A DNA stretch of 64,000 nucleotides from CADCTM01 sp049671305. Its GTDB lineage: Bacteria > Cyanobacteriota > Cyanobacteriia > Cyanobacteriales > Coleofasciculaceae. The position numbers were made by a program, and so were the translations under genes. Under the pieces are notes generated by a model. It was not told the origin of the DNA, did no database searches, and was given only the letters and a program-made list of their open reading frames with translations. Below are positions 61,916 to 64,000 of the stretch, piece after piece. The number at the start of each line of letters is the position of its first letter. The first letter of the stretch is position 1. The stretch lies in assembly GCA_049671305.1 (NCBI GenBank), contig JBATUR010000020.1:1-64000 (forward strand), given 5' to 3'.

Positions 61916-62179
61916 TTATTTGTTGCAGGCAGCGCGTTTTTTTGTGCTTTTTTGAGTAGTTTGGGCTTTGATAATTAATTCAATACTTTGGCTAATCATG
62001 CCTTGAAGCACATCAATTATCGGCTTGCCGGAGATGAAATCTTGATGTCCCTCAACGCCAATTAGTGCCAATTGCATCACGAATAGTAAAACTAGGATGC
62101 GCTGTGAGATTTTTTGCGGATTGTCTTGACTTTTAGTAGTTTTTGTGGGTTGAGGCTTAGGAGTGGGTTTTGTATTCAT
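61916..62179 (-). CDS. Small hypothetical membrane protein
   Basis: This 87-residue protein has a Pro/Thr/Lys-rich front (residues 1-24), one hydrophobic segment at about 27-44 (QRILVLLFVMQLALIGV), and a basic tail. I do not recognise it. Support comes from the terminator at 61816 on the same strand and the absence of another gene. It lies opposite the NACHT gene at 62346, with 166 bases between starts. Confidence 0.5.
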   Translation of the reverse strand: MNTKPTPKPQPTKTTKSQDNPQKISQRILVLLFVMQLALIGVEGHQDFISGKPIIDVLQGMISQSIELIIKAQTTQKSTKKRAACNK

Positions 62180-62345
62180 CGTGGGAACCTTTTGTGATTA
62201 AATCAAGGTTCTCGTTGGGGTAGTAGAGCAAAGCAAATGCGATCGCTAACTGTTGTAAGTCATTTACAATCAGGGTTAGAGTAGTTTGGGGTTGTAAAAA
62301 GGATTGGGGTAGCCCCAGACTTTTTGGTAAATTTTTTAGACTCAA

Positions 62346-64000
62346 ATGCCACGAAATACTTATGGACCAGCAGTTAAAGCGCGGGTAAAGCGCCTTCTAG
62401 AGGCTTTGCTTTCGTTCGTTAATTGTGAATTTGAGGAGTCTGACTTAGATATTGAGTTCAAATGGGAAGTTGAGGATACCTCTAACCCCAAACTGATTAT
62501 CAGGACAACGCTTGCAGATTTGCATTGGCTCACAAAGAAAGACAAACATTCTGGTGAGTTAACCAAAGCTCAAATCCGACAAGCGCTCAAGCTTCTGGAT
62601 AAAAAAACTGAAAAAAATTTAGTGAAGATTCTGGAAGACAACCGTACCCAAACTCAAGGAGTTGAAACCTGGCACTTCACGCTGACGCTGTGGTCAAAAG
62701 ATAAGGAAAAGAACCTTCAAAAATTTGAGCGAGTTTGGGAAGACAACAGATCGGATAAGTCTAAAGATTTAGAAGCGACTTTCAAGAAATCTGAAGTTAG
62801 TGCTGAAGCTTTACAGGATGAAATTGATTGGCAAGAATGTTGCCGGAAAATGCTTCCCACAGATTTATCTATCAATCCCCTGCTACATGGGGATGATGTG
62901 ATATTGACCATTGAGGATATCGTGCCCTTGGAATTGGTAGAGCGCAAACAGCGACCTCAGCAAAAGGACGATTTCTCACCAGAGCATTTCCAGCTTCCTG
63001 CGCCTACCGAGTATGAATTACCTGTTGAACACAACAAGTTTCTCGCTCATGTTTTGGAAACGGAAAACAGTATTAAAAATCGGGATAGAAAAATTGCCAT
63101 TATTGGAGAACCAGGTGCTGGCAAAACAACAATTTTGCAGGAGATTGCTAAAGAAGTAGAAGGTGTGGGAGGCTTGCCAATTTTCGTCAAGTTGGCAGAC
63201 TTAGAGGAAAAAGCGCTAGAGAAGTATCTTCTAGAAGATTGGCTAAAATATGCCACTGGCAAGCGGAGTGTCTCAGAGGATATTCAAGATGACTTTGTTG
63301 AGCAGTTTAAAGTGAGTCGGGTGTGGTTGCTGTTAGATGGAGTTGATGAAATCGCAGCAACAGGGAACTTACTATCTAGCCTTGAGAAGCAGTTGAAGGG
63401 TTGGATAGCCGATGCACGGATTGTATTAACTTGTCGGTTAAATGTTTGGGATGTTGGCAAAAATGACCTGTACACTTTCGAGAAATATCGCATTCAACAG
63501 TTAAGTTATCCAGACTTGGTAGGTAGTTTTATCCACAATTTCTTCTCCAAAGCGGGTGAACCAACAAAAGGAGAGAAGTTAATCGAAAAGCTGGAGCGAT
63601 CGCAACCGCGAATCAAAGACTTAGTTAAAAATCCTCTGCGGCTGACTCTGCTATGCCGAATTTGGAAACGCCGACAGGAAGAGCTACCAAAGACTAAAGC
63701 CGAACTCTACGAGTGGTTTGTTGAGACGTTTTATGAGTGGAAAGATAAACCTGAAATTGATTTAGATAAACGTCGATTACTAGAGCATGCTTTAGGAGAG
63801 TTGGCGAAAAAAGCAATTGATAAGGAGACTACCAAGTTTCGATTGCGAGAATCTTTCGTTCGTCAGGAACTCGATAAGTTTGACAAATCTTTGTTTGATT
63901 TAGCTTGTCGTGTGGGTTGGATCATTAATGTTGGTGTGGCAGCAGAAAACTCAAAGGAAACTGTTTACGCTTTCTTTCATCCGACATTTGAGGAATATTT
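62346..64000 (+). CDS. NACHT domain NTPase (STAND), C-terminus beyond the window
   Basis: The frame opens at ATG 62346 and stays open for 551 codons to the window edge. The N-terminal 200 residues are a cyanobacterial front domain with TWHFTLTLWSKDKEKNLQKF and a following charged stretch. The NACHT ATPase comes next: Walker A GEPGAGKTTIL (about residues 256-266), Walker B VWLLLDGVDEI (about 327-337), sensor RIVLTCRLNVW, and NPLRLTLLCRIW. NACHT proteins of bacteria are known antiphage sensors; the effector or repeat end is not visible here. Being incomplete, its final function cannot be judged. Confidence 0.85.
   Translation, partial: MPRNTYGPAVKARVKRLLEALLSFVNCEFEESDLDIEFKWEVEDTSNPKLIIRTTLADLHWLTKKDKHSGELTKAQIRQALKLLDKKTEKNLVKILEDNRTQTQGVETWHFTLTLWSKDKEKNLQKFERVWEDNRSDKSKDLEATFKKSEVSAEALQDEIDWQECCRKMLPTDLSINPLLHGDDVILTIEDIVPLELVERKQRPQQKDDFSPEHFQLPAPTEYELPVEHNKFLAHVLETENSIKNRDRKIAIIGEPGAGKTTILQEIAKEVEGVGGLPIFVKLADLEEKALEKYLLEDWLKYATGKRSVSEDIQDDFVEQFKVSRVWLLLDGVDEIAATGNLLSSLEKQLKGWIADARIVLTCRLNVWDVGKNDLYTFEKYRIQQLSYPDLVGSFIHNFFSKAGEPTKGEKLIEKLERSQPRIKDLVKNPLRLTLLCRIWKRRQEELPKTKAELYEWFVETFYEWKDKPEIDLDKRRLLEHALGELAKKAIDKETTKFRLRESFVRQELDKFDKSLFDLACRVGWIINVGVAAENSKETVYAFFHPTFEEY

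Noticed and set aside
62157..62345. Minus-strand 62-residue frame before the NACHT gene
   Set aside because: It overlaps the better supported gene at 61916, has no ribosome site and no recognisable family.
1..64000. CRISPR arrays, tRNA or rRNA genes, transposases, phage genes
   Set aside because: Scanned for spaced repeats, tRNA-like arms and transposase motifs; none found by eye.

Overview
This window looks like a stretch of a filamentous or colonial cyanobacterial chromosome. The evidence is the many GCGATCGC (HIP1-type) octamers and genes typical of the group: the chlorophyll chelatase subunit chlH, dapL, a zinc-type Fur regulator next to purS-purQ, Uma2 (DUF820) proteins, pentapeptide-repeat proteins, a Deg/HtrA protease and several large hybrid sensor kinases. 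It also carries the hairpin repeats common in these genomes. I see no tRNA, rRNA, CRISPR array, transposase or phage block.

Layout. 1-2.1 kb: the tail of a small gene, an aspartic-protease-like protein, and a toxin-antitoxin pair whose PIN toxin has an in-frame stop. 2.1-5.4 kb: an NB-ARC STAND ATPase behind a cluster of TAGCTCA repeats, then a J-domain/pentapeptide protein. 5.4-6.8 kb: zur, divergent from purS-purQ. 7.0-10.1 kb: an Lgt-like membrane enzyme, a radical SAM protein resembling tetraether lipid synthase, and two paralogous small membrane proteins; this is my leading candidate for an undescribed system. 10.1-13.1 kb: an LpxB-like protein and a glycosyltransferase. 13.5-17.5 kb: chlH. 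17.6-21 kb: Uma2 and two tandem Ser/Thr kinases. 21.1-24.5 kb: a restriction-modification locus with two m5C methyltransferases and a TdeIII-like endonuclease. 24.6-31.2 kb: cdd, a HAD phosphatase, a spore-photoproduct-lyase-like protein, a conserved small protein, an EcsC-like protein, dapL and a DUF308 protein.

31.8-39.3 kb: a stressosome module (RsbR, RsbS, RsbT, and an ATPase-PP2C fusion) running directly into two hybrid histidine kinases. The order suggests that a partner-switching module signals through phosphorelay rather than through a sigma factor. 39.3-45.7 kb is an accessory stretch: Uma2, an acyl-carrier-protein-like domain lacking the attachment serine, hicBA flanked by two decayed copies of one gene tail, a membrane-anchored Hsp70-like ATPase with a partner, and a pentapeptide membrane protein. 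45.8-53.5 kb: an RmlD-like reductase and the glycine cleavage genes gcvP, gcvH and gcvT, split by a hydrolase and an M28 peptidase; gcvP carries two in-frame insertions that look like dispersed repeats. 53.7-61.6 kb: a LprI-like protein, a membrane-protein remnant, an aspartate aminotransferase, a second J-domain protein, a GAF-PAS protein, a CBS-domain histidine kinase and HtrA. 61.6-64 kb: repeats, a small membrane protein, and a NACHT NTPase running off the right edge.

All functional calls come from reading motifs and remembered family patterns. No database search was run.
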